The notes under the pieces: generated by a model | The model's database searches: none | Seen by the model: only the letters and a program-made list of their open reading frames with translations | What the model was told of the DNA's origin: nothing | DNA from: an uncultured Corynebacterium sp. | GTDB taxonomy: Bacteria > Actinomycetota > Actinomycetes > Mycobacteriales > Mycobacteriaceae | Direction: 5' to 3' | DNA length: 44,820 bases | NCBI GenBank assembly: GCA_943908385.1 | Contig: CALTTF010000009.1 | Location: 1 to 44,820, forward strand | Part shown: piece after piece, positions 23,385 to 31,729 of the stretch | Layout of the letters: the number at the start of each line of letters is the position of its first letter | How positions within the stretch are numbered: position 1 is the first letter of the stretch | Made by a program: the position numbers and the translations under genes

Positions 23385-24106
23385 CGCGCGCTCCTTTCAA
23401 TCAGGGAGATCAGCGCGCTCAGGACCTCGTCTTTGTCCATGTCGGAGGTATCGATGATCTCCGCGTCGTCCGCCGGGCGCAGCGGGCTGGTCGCGCGCGA
23501 GGAGTCGAGCTCGTCGCGGCGGATCACATCGGCCAGCACGGTGTCGTAGTCGGCCTCGCGGCCGGCGGCGATGTCCTGGTTGTAGCGGCGCGTGGCCCGC
23601 ACCTCCGGGGAGGCGGTGAGGAAGGCCTTGGCGGGGGCGTCGATAAGCACGACGGTGCCGATATCGCGGCCTTCGACGATCGCGCGGTGCGCTTCGCGCG
23701 CGAGCTTGCGTTGCAGCTCGACGAGGTTGGTGCGCACCTCCGGGATGGCGGAGACAGCCGAGACATTCTGGGTGACCTCGCGGCCGCGGATCTCGCCCGC
23801 GACATTCTCGCCATCGAGGATGACCTCGGTGGAATCCGGGTCGTCAGAAATCTCCAGCGGAAGATCTCGCGTGGCGCCGACGACAGCGTCGGTGTTGTCC
23901 GGATCGATGCCTGCGCGGAGCACGGCGAGCGTGGCCACGCGGTACATCGCGCCGGTGTCGACGTACTTCGCGTCCAGCTGCTTCGCCAGCGCGCGGCACG
24001 TCGTGGACTTGCCCGTGCCGGACGGTCCGTCGACAGCGAGGATCAGCCCGCCGTCGGGCATGTTGGACACAGCCTTGGTGTTGTTGGCGTTGTTCGTGCC
24101 AGCCAT
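23381..24106 (-). CDS. cmk: Cytidylate kinase
   Basis: 241 aa. Phosphorylates CMP and dCMP with ATP in pyrimidine nucleotide salvage and synthesis. P-loop GPSGTGKS (27-34), YVDTGAMYR (CMP-binding) near 49-57, EGRDIGTVVLIDAPAKAFLTAS near 155-175, and the lid region RRYNQDIAAGREADYDTVLADVIRRDELDSSRATSPL. About 18 polar residues precede the domain. The frame is open well upstream, but ATG 24106 sits on the rluB stop (TAATG) and the upstream part is antisense-like Arg-rich sequence, so this start is firm. Overlaps der by 4 nt. Confidence 0.96.
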   Translation of the reverse strand: MAGTNNANNTKAVSNMPDGGLILAVDGPSGTGKSTTCRALAKQLDAKYVDTGAMYRVATLAVLRAGIDPDNTDAVVGATRDLPLEISDDPDSTEVILDGENVAGEIRGREVTQNVSAVSAIPEVRTNLVELQRKLAREAHRAIVEGRDIGTVVLIDAPAKAFLTASPEVRATRRYNQDIAAGREADYDTVLADVIRRDELDSSRATSPLRPADDAEIIDTSDMDKDEVLSALISLIERSAR

Positions 24107-25122
24107 TACATATCCACCGCCTTGTAGAGCGCCGTGAGCTCGGATTCGTTCAGTGCGCGCATGGCGCCGGGCTTGAGTTCGCCGAGCTGAACCGTGTGAA
24201 TCTTCGTGCGCACGAGGCGCTGCACCGGGAATCCGGCGGCTTTGAGCATGCGGCGCACAACGTGCTTGCGCCCTTCGTGGATCTCGAGACGGATCAGCGA
24301 CTGGCCCTGGTACGTGTCCACGATCTGCGCGTAGTCGGCCTTGGCGATGCCGTCGTCGAGCTCCACGCCCTTCTTCAGCTCGCGCACGAGCGCGGGCTTC
24401 GCCTCGCCGAGCACGGTGGCCAGGTACGTCTTGGACACCTCGTATTTCGGGTGCATGAGGCGGTTGGCCAGCTCGCCGTCGTTGGTGAGCAGGAGCAGGC
24501 CCTCGGTGTCCGCATCGAGCCGGCCGACGTGGAACAGGCGCTGGCCCGACACGATCCGGTCGGCGACGAGGTCGCCCACGCACGGGCGGCCCATGTCGTC
24601 CTCCATGGTGGTGTGCATCCCGCGCGGCTTGTTCAGCGCGAAGTACTGGTGCTCCTCGTTGACGTTCACGCGCACACCGTCGACGCGGATGATGTCCACG
24701 TTCGGGTCCACTCGCACGCCCTGCTTGCGGATGATCTTGCCGTTGACCTCGATGCGGCCCTCGTCGATCATGACCTCGGAGTGGCGGCGGGATGCCACTC
24801 CTGCCTGGGCGAGGACCTTCTGCAGGCGGATGCCCTCGTTGGGTTTGCGTTTCGGGCCTCGGCGGGGCGTGCTGTCCCCGTCGCCGTCCTCGATGGCTTT
24901 GCCCAGCGGGGCGGCGGGGTCTTCGCGCTCGTCCCACCAGTTATCGGCGAGCGGGTGCGGTTCTTGATTCTCGTCAGCGGCTTTTTCAGCGTTCTTCTCG
25001 GCGTTCTCGCGCCGTTTGCTCAGGCTGACGTTCTGGTGCTTCGCGGGCTTCGCGTTGGAGAGAAAGAACTTCTCATCCCTGCTGTTGTCCGGTGTGCCTT
25101 CTCGGCGAGCGGGTGGAGTCAT
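24106..25122 (-). CDS. rluB: 23S rRNA pseudouridine synthase (RluB/RsuA family)
   Basis: 338 aa. An S4 RNA-binding domain (about 97-145: GIRLQKVLAQAGVASRRHSE) precedes the catalytic domain with GRLDADTEGLLLLTNDG, where Asp203 is the expected catalytic residue, and the typical VRRMLKAAGFPVQRLVR motif later. About 95 polar, charged residues at the N-terminus (rich in Lys, Glu, Asn) extend beyond the E. coli form, which is common in actinobacteria. ATG 25122 follows scpB by 11 nt. RluB-type enzymes isomerise a uridine in helix 89 of 23S rRNA; the exact target here is inferred. Confidence 0.9.
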   Translation of the reverse strand: MTPPARREGTPDNSRDEKFFLSNAKPAKHQNVSLSKRRENAEKNAEKAADENQEPHPLADNWWDEREDPAAPLGKAIEDGDGDSTPRRGPKRKPNEGIRLQKVLAQAGVASRRHSEVMIDEGRIEVNGKIIRKQGVRVDPNVDIIRVDGVRVNVNEEHQYFALNKPRGMHTTMEDDMGRPCVGDLVADRIVSGQRLFHVGRLDADTEGLLLLTNDGELANRLMHPKYEVSKTYLATVLGEAKPALVRELKKGVELDDGIAKADYAQIVDTYQGQSLIRLEIHEGRKHVVRRMLKAAGFPVQRLVRTKIHTVQLGELKPGAMRALNESELTALYKAVDM

Positions 25123-25133
25123 GGCTCCCTAAA

Positions 25134-25733
25134 CTACCAGCTCTCCTCGATGGAATCGACTTCCGGAAGCAGCGGCGCCAGGTCTGGGAGACGGTCGAGG
25201 GAATCGATGCCGAGCTGCTCCAAGAACAGCTCGGTGGTGATGTAGCGGTGGGCTCCCGTCGCCTCGTCCGGATCGACTTCCGCGATGAGCCCGCGCAGAG
25301 TCAGCGTCCGCATCACGCCGTCGACGTTGACCCCGCGCACGGCGGCGACTTGGGCACGCGTGACCGGCTGGCGGTACGCGACCACGGCGAGCGTCTCCAT
25401 TGCGGCGCGGCTGAGCTTGGTGTGCGTCCCGTCGACGAGGAATGCCTCCACGGCATCCGCGTTGTCCGGCCGCGTGTAGAGGCGCCAGCCCTCGGCGGTC
25501 TCGCGCAAGTCCATCCCGGAACCGCGCTCGTCGAGCTCCCCCGCCCACTCTCTCAGGCACGTAGTGACGTCCTGCTCCCCCGCATTCAATGCGCCCGCGA
25601 TATCCGCCGCCAGTGCCGGGGTGTCGATGACCAGCAAGATCGATTCGATCTGGGAGCGCAGCTGGCTCACCATCGGAAGTGCTGCAGGCTGCGGCTGTCC
25701 AGCTTTGTCCTCGTGTGGTGCGTTGTCGCTCAT
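25134..25733 (-). CDS. scpB: Segregation and condensation protein ScpB
   Basis: 199 aa from ATG 25733. ScpB forms with ScpA and SMC the condensin that organises and segregates the chromosome. Two winged-helix domains are visible: the first around LRSQIESILLVIDTPALAADIAGAL (about 25-50) and the second from LSRAAMETLAVVAYRQPVTRAQVAAVRGVNVDGVMRTL (about 110-147), the latter being the family hallmark. The frame is open 52 codons upstream inside scpA, but that part is low-complexity; ATG 25733 lies 13 nt after scpA. Order scpA-scpB-rluB-cmk-der is the classic actinobacterial arrangement. Confidence 0.94.
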   Translation of the reverse strand: MSDNAPHEDKAGQPQPAALPMVSQLRSQIESILLVIDTPALAADIAGALNAGEQDVTTCLREWAGELDERGSGMDLRETAEGWRLYTRPDNADAVEAFLVDGTHTKLSRAAMETLAVVAYRQPVTRAQVAAVRGVNVDGVMRTLTLRGLIAEVDPDEATGAHRYITTELFLEQLGIDSLDRLPDLAPLLPEVDSIEESW

Positions 25734-25746
25734 GAGCGTCTTCCTC

Positions 25747-26595
25747 CTACTCCCAGTTCGCTGCGGCGACCACCGCTGGGTCGACGTCTTTGCCGGTCCA
25801 CGAGATGTCCAGCTGGCCGAGCGCCTCTTCCTGCTGGGCGTCAATGGCGTGGGCCTTGTAGAGCTCAAGCACGGCGAGGAAGCGGCCAACGACTTCCATT
25901 GAGCGCGTGCAGTCGCGTGTGAGCGCAGTGAATGTCAGCCAGTGCTGCGGTCCGGCGAGCTTCAGCGTGTCCAGCACCTTGCCCGCCTGCTCCGGCACGG
26001 AGACCGGCTGGATGTGGAGGTGGTCGACGCGGACCTCTTCCGGCGGCTTCGGGCGGAAGACAGACGCGGCGAGTTCTGCGAATGAGCTGGGTGTGTGCCC
26101 GAGCGAGACCGGCGGCAGCACGTCGGCGAAGGCCTCCTCCATGCCCACGGCGCGCGGATAGCGGCGGAGGGCATTCGCTTGCCAACGCTCGAATTGGTCG
26201 GCCACCTGCTGGTAGGCGCGGTACTGCAGCAAGCGGGCAAACAGGAGGTCGCGCGACGACAGCAGCTCGAGGTCCTCCTCGTCATCGTCGCCGTTGCGCG
26301 GCAGCAAGCGCTGCGCCTTCAGGTTGAGAAGCGTCGCCGCGGTGACGAGGAATTCGGTGATCTCATCCAGCTCCGCCGTCTCGCCCAGCTGCTTGACGTA
26401 AGCGATGAACTCGTCGGTGACTTCTGCCAGCGCAACCTCGGTGACATCGAGCTTGTGCGAGCTGATCAGGTTGAGCAGCAGATCGTACGGCCCCTCGAAA
26501 TTATTGAGCACGAGAGTGAAACCGGTGATCTCCGGCTGGTAGCCCTCGGCCGCATATGCGGGGTTGTTGGGGTCGATCGGCTTAGCTGCGGTCAT
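25747..26595 (-). CDS. scpA: Segregation and condensation protein ScpA
   Basis: 282 aa. The kleisin subunit of SMC condensin, bridging the SMC heads. N-terminal motif FTLVLNNFEGPYDLLLNLISSHKLDVTEVALAEVTDEF (about 26-63) is the ScpA signature, followed by LVTAATLLNLKAQRLLP. The C-terminal winged helix (about 205-265) ends with KAHAIDAQQEEALGQLDISW. The start follows pldP by 39 nt. Confidence 0.95.
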   Translation of the reverse strand: MTAAKPIDPNNPAYAAEGYQPEITGFTLVLNNFEGPYDLLLNLISSHKLDVTEVALAEVTDEFIAYVKQLGETAELDEITEFLVTAATLLNLKAQRLLPRNGDDDEEDLELLSSRDLLFARLLQYRAYQQVADQFERWQANALRRYPRAVGMEEAFADVLPPVSLGHTPSSFAELAASVFRPKPPEEVRVDHLHIQPVSVPEQAGKVLDTLKLAGPQHWLTFTALTRDCTRSMEVVGRFLAVLELYKAHAIDAQQEEALGQLDISWTGKDVDPAVVAAANWE

Positions 26596-26634
26596 AGCTC
26601 AGTGTGGACCTCACGCACCAGCATCGGGCGCTGT

Positions 26635-27504
26635 CTACGAGGTGCGCTCGATGACCTCGAGAGCCAGGTTGCGGTACTGCTCCGCGCCGGGCGAATTCGG
26701 CGCCCACGTGATGATCGGCTCGCCGGCCACAGAGGTCTCCGGGAAGCGGACGGTGCGGGTGATCACGGTGTCGAAGACACGGTCGCCGAAGACTTCCACT
26801 ACTCGGTCCATGACTTCGCGTGCATGGGTGGTGCGGCGGTCGAACATGGTCACCAGAATGCCCACGATGTCCAAGTCGAAATTGATGCGGTCGCGCACCT
26901 TCTCCACCGTGTCGGTGAGCAGCGCGAGGCCGCGGAGGGAGAAGTACTCGCACTCCATCGGAATGATGACGCCCTGCGAGCACGCCAAAGCATTGACGGT
27001 GAGCAGGCCGAGCGACGGCTGGCAGTCGATGATGATGAAGTCGTACTCGCCGCGCACCGGGCGCAGCGCGCGCCCGAGAGTCTGCTCGCGGCCGACCTCG
27101 TTGACGAGCTGGATTTCGGCGGCCGACAGGTCGATATTCGCCGGGACCATGTCCAGCCCGGAGACATTGGTGCGCTTGATCGCGGCATGGATGGACGAGG
27201 TGTTGTCCAGCATCAGGTCGTACACCGTCACCTGGTCCTCGTCGTGCGAGATATTCAGGCCGGCGGACAGCGCGCCCTGCGGGTCGAGGTCCACCAGCAG
27301 CACCTTGCGGCCCTGCTCCGCCAGGCACGCGCCCAGGTTGATCGACGAGGTGGTCTTGCCCACGCCGCCTTTCTGGTTGACCATCGAGATGATCGTCGCG
27401 GGACCGTGCTTGTCCAGGGGCTTCGGCTGCGGGAATTCACGCAGCGGCCGACCTGTCAGCCCGACCTCCGTCTCCGAAGCGCTGAAAAGTCCGTCTTCTG
27501 TCAC
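26635..27504 (-). CDS. pldP: Orphan ParA-like ATPase (PldP type)
   Basis: 289 aa from GTG 27504. Deviant Walker A KGGVGKTTSSINLG (about residues 45-58) with the signature Lys, Walker A' DLDPQG and Walker B IIIDCQPSLG; this is a MinD/ParA-type dimerising ATPase. No parB follows and no parS is seen, and the gene lies between xerD and scpA, the position of C. glutamicum PldP, a ParA-like protein that affects septum placement. GTG 27504 is chosen because SD AAGGAG lies 5 nt before it; the frame runs on to TTG 27534. The PldP name is inferred from synteny and the orphan state. Confidence 0.88.
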   Translation of the reverse strand: MTEDGLFSASETEVGLTGRPLREFPQPKPLDKHGPATIISMVNQKGGVGKTTSSINLGACLAEQGRKVLLVDLDPQGALSAGLNISHDEDQVTVYDLMLDNTSSIHAAIKRTNVSGLDMVPANIDLSAAEIQLVNEVGREQTLGRALRPVRGEYDFIIIDCQPSLGLLTVNALACSQGVIIPMECEYFSLRGLALLTDTVEKVRDRINFDLDIVGILVTMFDRRTTHAREVMDRVVEVFGDRVFDTVITRTVRFPETSVAGEPIITWAPNSPGAEQYRNLALEVIERTS

Positions 27505-27592
27505 CGCCACTCCTTCGTTTCCCGCGTGCGTCAACGCGAACGATGCGCCTTGCTGTTGATGGTCATCTTACACGGCTGTCATTCGCCCGCAG

Positions 27593-28498
27593 TCACGAAC
27601 GGGGATGCGACGAGGTCCACACTTCACGCAAGTTTTCTGGTGTGACGTGGGTGTATATCTGAGTCGTCGTGACAGAGGCGTGGCCGAGCAACTCCTGGAC
27701 CGTACGCACATCCGCCCCACCCTCAAGCAGGTGGGTGGCGAACGAGTGGCGCATCGTGTGCGGGGAGATCTCTTTGTCGAGCCCCGCACGCGAGGCCGCG
27801 TCCTTGATGATCGTCCATGAGCTCTGCCGGGACAGCGCCCCGCCGCGCTTGTTCAAAAACACGGCGTGGGACTTGCCGTTCGACAACGCCGGGCGCCCCC
27901 GCACGAGATAGGCCTCGAGCGCCCGCTGCGCCGCGCCGCCGACGGGCACGACGCGCTGCTTGTCGCCCTTGCCGGTGACTTTGATGAAGTCGCGGGTCTC
28001 CGCGATATCGTCCACGACAAGCGCCAGCACCTCCGAGATGCGCGCACCGGTGGCGTAGAGTACTTCGAGCAGCGCCTTATCGCGCAGCTGCGTGGGGGTC
28101 TCGTCGGGGCAGGCGTCGAGAAGCTTGCCCACCTCGTCGATGGTGAGCGTGTCCGGCAGCTTCTCCCCCACCTTCGGCGGGGACACTCCTGCCGCGACAT
28201 CGGCTGCGACCGCGCCCTCGCTCACCGCGAATTTGTGCAGGCCGCGCGCGACGACGAGGGCACGGCTTGCCGACGACGCCGCCAGCCCCTTCTTCCCGTC
28301 GCCTCCGCGGCGCAGATCGGCGACATAGTCTTCCAAGTCGGTCGACGCGACCTCGCCAAGGTCCGTTGTGCCGGCGTCCTCGAGCCAGTCGAGGTAGCGC
28401 TCCACATCCCGGCGGTAATTGCTCAGCGTGTTGGCGGAAACTCCGCGCTCCACGGCAAGGTGGTCGAGCCACAGCTGCCCGACCGTGCGTGCGTCCAC
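27593..28498 (-). CDS. xerD: Site-specific tyrosine recombinase XerD
   Basis: 301 aa from GTG 28498. With XerC it resolves chromosome dimers at dif during division. SAM-like core-binding domain 1-95; catalytic domain with Arg153 (TGARISE), Lys about 178, His247-x-x-Arg250 (SPHTMRHSF), His273 (LGHASV) and nucleophile Tyr282 (TQIYTHV): the full set of active-site residues. Length and the xerD-parA-scpA order are standard for actinobacteria, so a phage integrase is unlikely. It starts 24 nt after the Nudix gene ends. No dif site was found in this window. Confidence 0.95.
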   Translation of the reverse strand: MDARTVGQLWLDHLAVERGVSANTLSNYRRDVERYLDWLEDAGTTDLGEVASTDLEDYVADLRRGGDGKKGLAASSASRALVVARGLHKFAVSEGAVAADVAAGVSPPKVGEKLPDTLTIDEVGKLLDACPDETPTQLRDKALLEVLYATGARISEVLALVVDDIAETRDFIKVTGKGDKQRVVPVGGAAQRALEAYLVRGRPALSNGKSHAVFLNKRGGALSRQSSWTIIKDAASRAGLDKEISPHTMRHSFATHLLEGGADVRTVQELLGHASVTTTQIYTHVTPENLREVWTSSHPRS

Positions 28499-28522
28499 TG
28501 GTGACTTTCTGTGTCGTTCTTG

Positions 28523-29191
28523 CTACTTCTGGATCTTCTTCATGTCGGGCGTGATGCCCTGCGCGCTGCGGCGCTCTGGCAAGTGCGTGGGGCGAAGCTC
28601 GAACGGCGTGTCCGTGCTGCGCGCCTCCGCACGTCCCGCCAACACCTCGGAAGCCGAGAGGATGCCCGCGATCGCGATCGAATTGGTGATCTTTCCGGTC
28701 ACCACATCGGCGCGGGCTTGATCGAGCGGCACCCACGCGAAGTCCATGTCCGCCTCTTCGTCCTCGGCTTCGGGCCGCTCAGTCTCGCTGAGCCCCGTGG
28801 CGAGAAAGACACGCACTGCCTCTTCAGCGAAGCCGGGCGAGGTGACCAAGTCGACGAGCACCGACCAATTCTCCGCCTCAAGCCCTGCTTCCTCGACCAG
28901 TTCGCGCTTCGCGGTGGTAAGAGTATCCTCGCCATCGAAATCGAGCAGGCCCGCCGGAAGCTCCCAGAGACGGCGGCCGACGGTGTGGCGGTACTGCTCC
29001 ACCATGGCGATGCGCTCATTCTCGTCGACGGCCACCACGGCGACGGCGCCGAAGTGCTCCACCACCTCGCGCGTGGCAGTCGTTCCGCCCGGCATGGTGA
29101 CGGTGTCGCGGCGAAGAGCGAGAATCGGGGCGTCGATAAGCAGCTCCGAATCCGTGACCTCGAATTGGTGGCGCTGTGCGGAATCAGACAT
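28523..29191 (-). CDS. Nudix hydrolase, ADP-ribose pyrophosphatase type
   Basis: 222 aa. Nudix box GEDTLTTAKRELVEEAGLE (about 95-113) with the catalytic Arg-Glu and Glu-Glu pairs; preceded by VVAVDENERIAMVEQYRHTVGRRLWELPAGL, typical of ADP-ribose pyrophosphatases, which cleave ADP-ribose to AMP and ribose 5-phosphate. The C-terminal 30 residues (RPTHLPERRSAQG...) are polar. ATG 29191 is chosen because the -10 box TATCGT (complement of 29199-29204) ends 7 nt before it; the frame is open further into steB. This marks an internal promoter in the recN-to-der cluster. Confidence 0.9.
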   Translation of the reverse strand: MSDSAQRHQFEVTDSELLIDAPILALRRDTVTMPGGTTATREVVEHFGAVAVVAVDENERIAMVEQYRHTVGRRLWELPAGLLDFDGEDTLTTAKRELVEEAGLEAENWSVLVDLVTSPGFAEEAVRVFLATGLSETERPEAEDEEADMDFAWVPLDQARADVVTGKITNSIAIAGILSASEVLAGRAEARSTDTPFELRPTHLPERRSAQGITPDMKKIQK

Positions 29192-29198
29192 AATGCCC

Positions 29199-29204
29199 AC
29201 GATA
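29199..29204 (-). promoter_or_regulatory. -10 box of the Nudix gene
   Basis: TATCGT on the minus strand, 7 nt before ATG 29191-29189; predicted leaderless start within the cluster. Confidence 0.4.
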
Positions 29205-29213
29205 GCGCCGCGG

Positions 29214-30212
29214 CTAGCCTTCGTTGCGCGGAGCCGGCTTCGGTGCCGGGGACTCCGCATTCGCATTCGACGCCGAACCGTACGCCCCAGAACCGCCGTT
29301 GATCTGCTCGGCCAGGGCCAGAACGGTGGAGATGCGTCCGGTCTCGGATTCCAGCGAGTCGACGGTGGAGACCTTCGACTTCTCGTCGGAGCGCAGCTGG
29401 GCGATCGAGCCCTTCTCAGCTGCGGCGCCGCGGCGGCCGGCGAGCACCACGGCATCGCCCTTCGAATCGAGCGCGCGGGCGAAGTCGGCCATGACGGTCG
29501 CGGAGTAGGCGCTGCTCTCGTCCGTGTTGCCTTCGGCCTCGTCCTCGTTGAGGGCGCCGCCCGTGACCAGGATGATGCCTTGGACCGGAGTGATCGTGCC
29601 GTCCTGGTATTCGATGAATCCGGCATCGCGCAGCGCTTGGAGCACCACGGCACGGTCGTCGACGGTGGCCAGCGGCTGGTCGCCCTTCGGGTCGAACATC
29701 AGCGCCGCGCCGAGAGACTCGCCGGCGTGGACGCCGGGCGCCTGGTTGTCGACGGATAGCTGCGCGCCCGCCGGCAGGGTCGTCGCGATGATCGAGCGGA
29801 GTTCGTCCGCACCTTCAGCCGACAGGAATTTATCGGTCAGCGTGATCTGGCCCGAACCGATGCCGCCGGCCTGCTTGGCCAGCCAGCTGGTCACGTCCAC
29901 GTCGTCCGCGTTCGCGTCGGGGGTGCGGATGATCATGAACGGACGCTGGTCGAGCGCGCCCTCGACGATCTCTGTGGAGGTGTTTCCGAGCAGTGCGTTA
30001 GCCGCGTCGACCTGGCGCTGCGCTGCTTCGTCTGCGACAGCACCTTTTCCACCCTCACCGGACGAGCTGCCCTCAATGTTGTTGAAGCTGTTGTCGGCGA
30101 TCGGCGCCATGGACGGCGCGACAACGAGCGCGCCCAGCGCGATGCCGGCCGCGATGCCCCACGCGAGGCCGCTTGCCACCAAACCCGGTGCTCCGGTCTT
30201 CTTCTTCGGCAT
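29214..30212 (-). CDS. steB: SteB (MctB-family membrane protein)
   Basis: 332 aa. A basic N-terminus (MPKKKTG) and one transmembrane helix (about 12-32) anchor an extracytoplasmic domain. Database family is copper transporter MctB, but in C. glutamicum the gene next to steA acts with it in cell-envelope synthesis during division. Coiled-coil-like stretches appear around 55-80 (AVADEAAQRQVDAANALL) and 285-310. The C-terminus is Ala/Pro/Ser-rich. It starts 20 nt after steA, so the pair is one operon. The name rests on synteny with steA. Confidence 0.85.
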   Translation of the reverse strand: MPKKKTGAPGLVASGLAWGIAAGIALGALVVAPSMAPIADNSFNNIEGSSSGEGGKGAVADEAAQRQVDAANALLGNTSTEIVEGALDQRPFMIIRTPDANADDVDVTSWLAKQAGGIGSGQITLTDKFLSAEGADELRSIIATTLPAGAQLSVDNQAPGVHAGESLGAALMFDPKGDQPLATVDDRAVVLQALRDAGFIEYQDGTITPVQGIILVTGGALNEDEAEGNTDESSAYSATVMADFARALDSKGDAVVLAGRRGAAAEKGSIAQLRSDEKSKVSTVDSLESETGRISTVLALAEQINGGSGAYGSASNANAESPAPKPAPRNEG

Positions 30213-30232
30213 GTTGAAGCGATTCCTCTCTT

Positions 30233-31621
30233 TTAGCGCGAGAACAGGTTCTGGACGGTCAGGGCGAAGTTATTCCACGTGTCGATGAGGTTGTCCACGA
30301 ACGAACCGTTACCCACCAGGCCGACGATGAGGATCACGGTGGCGACCGCGACGAGCAGGCCGAGGATGGCCCACGCCCACGCGAGCCCCGCACCGGAGGA
30401 GGACTTCTCGTAGAGGTTCTCGATCACGCGGGAGTCGACGATGCGGTTGCCGGCCTTCAGGCGGGTGAGCATCGCCGCCGGGGTCGCGTCCTCGTCGCCG
30501 GCGAAAATCCGGTCGAGGTCGAGGCCGTCGCCGACGGTGACGATGGTCTCCGCATTGTGGAAGACAGCGAGCAAGATCGCCAGGTCGGTCGGCGAATCGG
30601 TCGCCGCCGGGAACGTCACGGCACCCACGCCGAGATCCTGGATGCGCTCCAGACCGGCGGCGTGGCCGTCCGGGTCCGCCGGAAGGATCACGCGGGCATC
30701 GCCGCGCAGGTTGTCGTTGGAGATATCCGCCGGGTCGCCGACGATGTAGTCGCAGGAGTACCCGATATCCAGCAGCGTGTCCGCCGCGGCGCCGACACCG
30801 ATGATGACCGGCTGGAATTCGCGGATGAAGTTGCGCATGGGCTCCAGGCGCTCGCGGGTATCCGCGGTCGGGCTGACGATGAGCACCTTGCGCCCCTCCA
30901 TCGCGTCACCGAGCTCGGGCACGCCGACGCCGTCGACAAGCAGTGGCGATTCGGTGTGGATGAACTCGATCGAGTTGCCGAAGTACGCCTCCATGTGGTC
31001 GACGAGGTGCTGCTGCGACTCATCGAACGAGCTGTCGGCCGAAGCGCGGTCGACCGCATCGGCCTGCGCGATGGCCTTCTTGCCCGCGCGCACTTCGCCG
31101 TCGGCGGTGACGGAGCCCTTCTTGCCGTCGCGGAAGGATCCGCGGGTGGCCGCACCGGCGTTCTCCAGCAGCGGGATGCCGGCGTCGAGCAGCAGCTGCG
31201 GACCGTAATTCGGGATATTTCCCGTGGAGAACTGCGCGATATTCACCACCGCTGCGGGACGCTTTTCGACGAGCGACTGCGCCTCCCGGCGGCTCATGTC
31301 CGGCGCGTCGACGATGGCGATATCGCCCTCGTGGAACCTGCGCATGCCCTTGCCCTGCGGGGTGCAGTCGCGCAGGGAGCCGGTGAGCGTCTCGGTAATG
31401 ACCGTCGTGTCGGCCGGCTTTGTGACCGTCTTCTTGTCAGTCTTTTTGACCGGCTTCTTATCTGCCGTCTTCTTCGCGGAGGTCTCGACCTTCTTAGCTG
31501 GCTTGTCGGCAGTCTTCTTCTCCGGCTGCGCCGTCACCTTCGTGCTGCTGGACGCGCTGGCGGAGGCGGAAGCCTTCGTGCCGTTCTTGTCGGCGGAGGG
31601 GGTACGGGAAGTTGAGCTCAT
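30233..31621 (-). CDS. steA: Cytokinetic ring protein SteA, with Lys-rich N-terminal tail
   Basis: 462 aa. Residues about 85-420 match the SteA family, which includes a thiamine-pyrophosphokinase-like catalytic domain (VIIGVGAAADTLLDIGYSCDYIVGDPADIS, DPDGHAAGLERIQDLG). A C-terminal helix (about 425-450, LAWAWAILGLLVAVATVILI) anchors it in the membrane. In C. glutamicum SteA localises to the septum and works with SteB. The first ~75 residues are an unusual Lys/Ala/Ser/Thr-rich tail with KK and PAKK repeats (AKKVETSAKKTADKKPVKK), histone H1-like in composition and absent from the core family. No clear SD, so the tail's exact start is less sure. Confidence 0.88.
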   Translation of the reverse strand: MSSTSRTPSADKNGTKASASASASSSTKVTAQPEKKTADKPAKKVETSAKKTADKKPVKKTDKKTVTKPADTTVITETLTGSLRDCTPQGKGMRRFHEGDIAIVDAPDMSRREAQSLVEKRPAAVVNIAQFSTGNIPNYGPQLLLDAGIPLLENAGAATRGSFRDGKKGSVTADGEVRAGKKAIAQADAVDRASADSSFDESQQHLVDHMEAYFGNSIEFIHTESPLLVDGVGVPELGDAMEGRKVLIVSPTADTRERLEPMRNFIREFQPVIIGVGAAADTLLDIGYSCDYIVGDPADISNDNLRGDARVILPADPDGHAAGLERIQDLGVGAVTFPAATDSPTDLAILLAVFHNAETIVTVGDGLDLDRIFAGDEDATPAAMLTRLKAGNRIVDSRVIENLYEKSSSGAGLAWAWAILGLLVAVATVILIVGLVGNGSFVDNLIDTWNNFALTVQNLFSR

Positions 31622-31729
31622 GGCTCACGATTCTGCCTGTCCGCGCAGGATATTCGGTGACGGCGCGCGGAGAATCGAGCAGAAAACAGCGGGGAAACAC
31701 CAAGCGAACCGTTGCGCCCGTCCAGTTGC

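Noticed and set aside
21690..23549. 600-codon open frame opposite der
   Set aside because: Antisense shadow; der carries two complete GTPase motif sets and coupled neighbours.
26635..28498. parABS locus or a dif site near pldP/xerD
   Set aside because: No parB gene and no TGTTTCACGTGAAACA-type parS was seen; no dif-like 28-bp site was recognised.
27593..28498. Phage or integron integrase
   Set aside because: Length, neighbours and motif set are those of the housekeeping XerD; no att sites, phage genes or composition change nearby.
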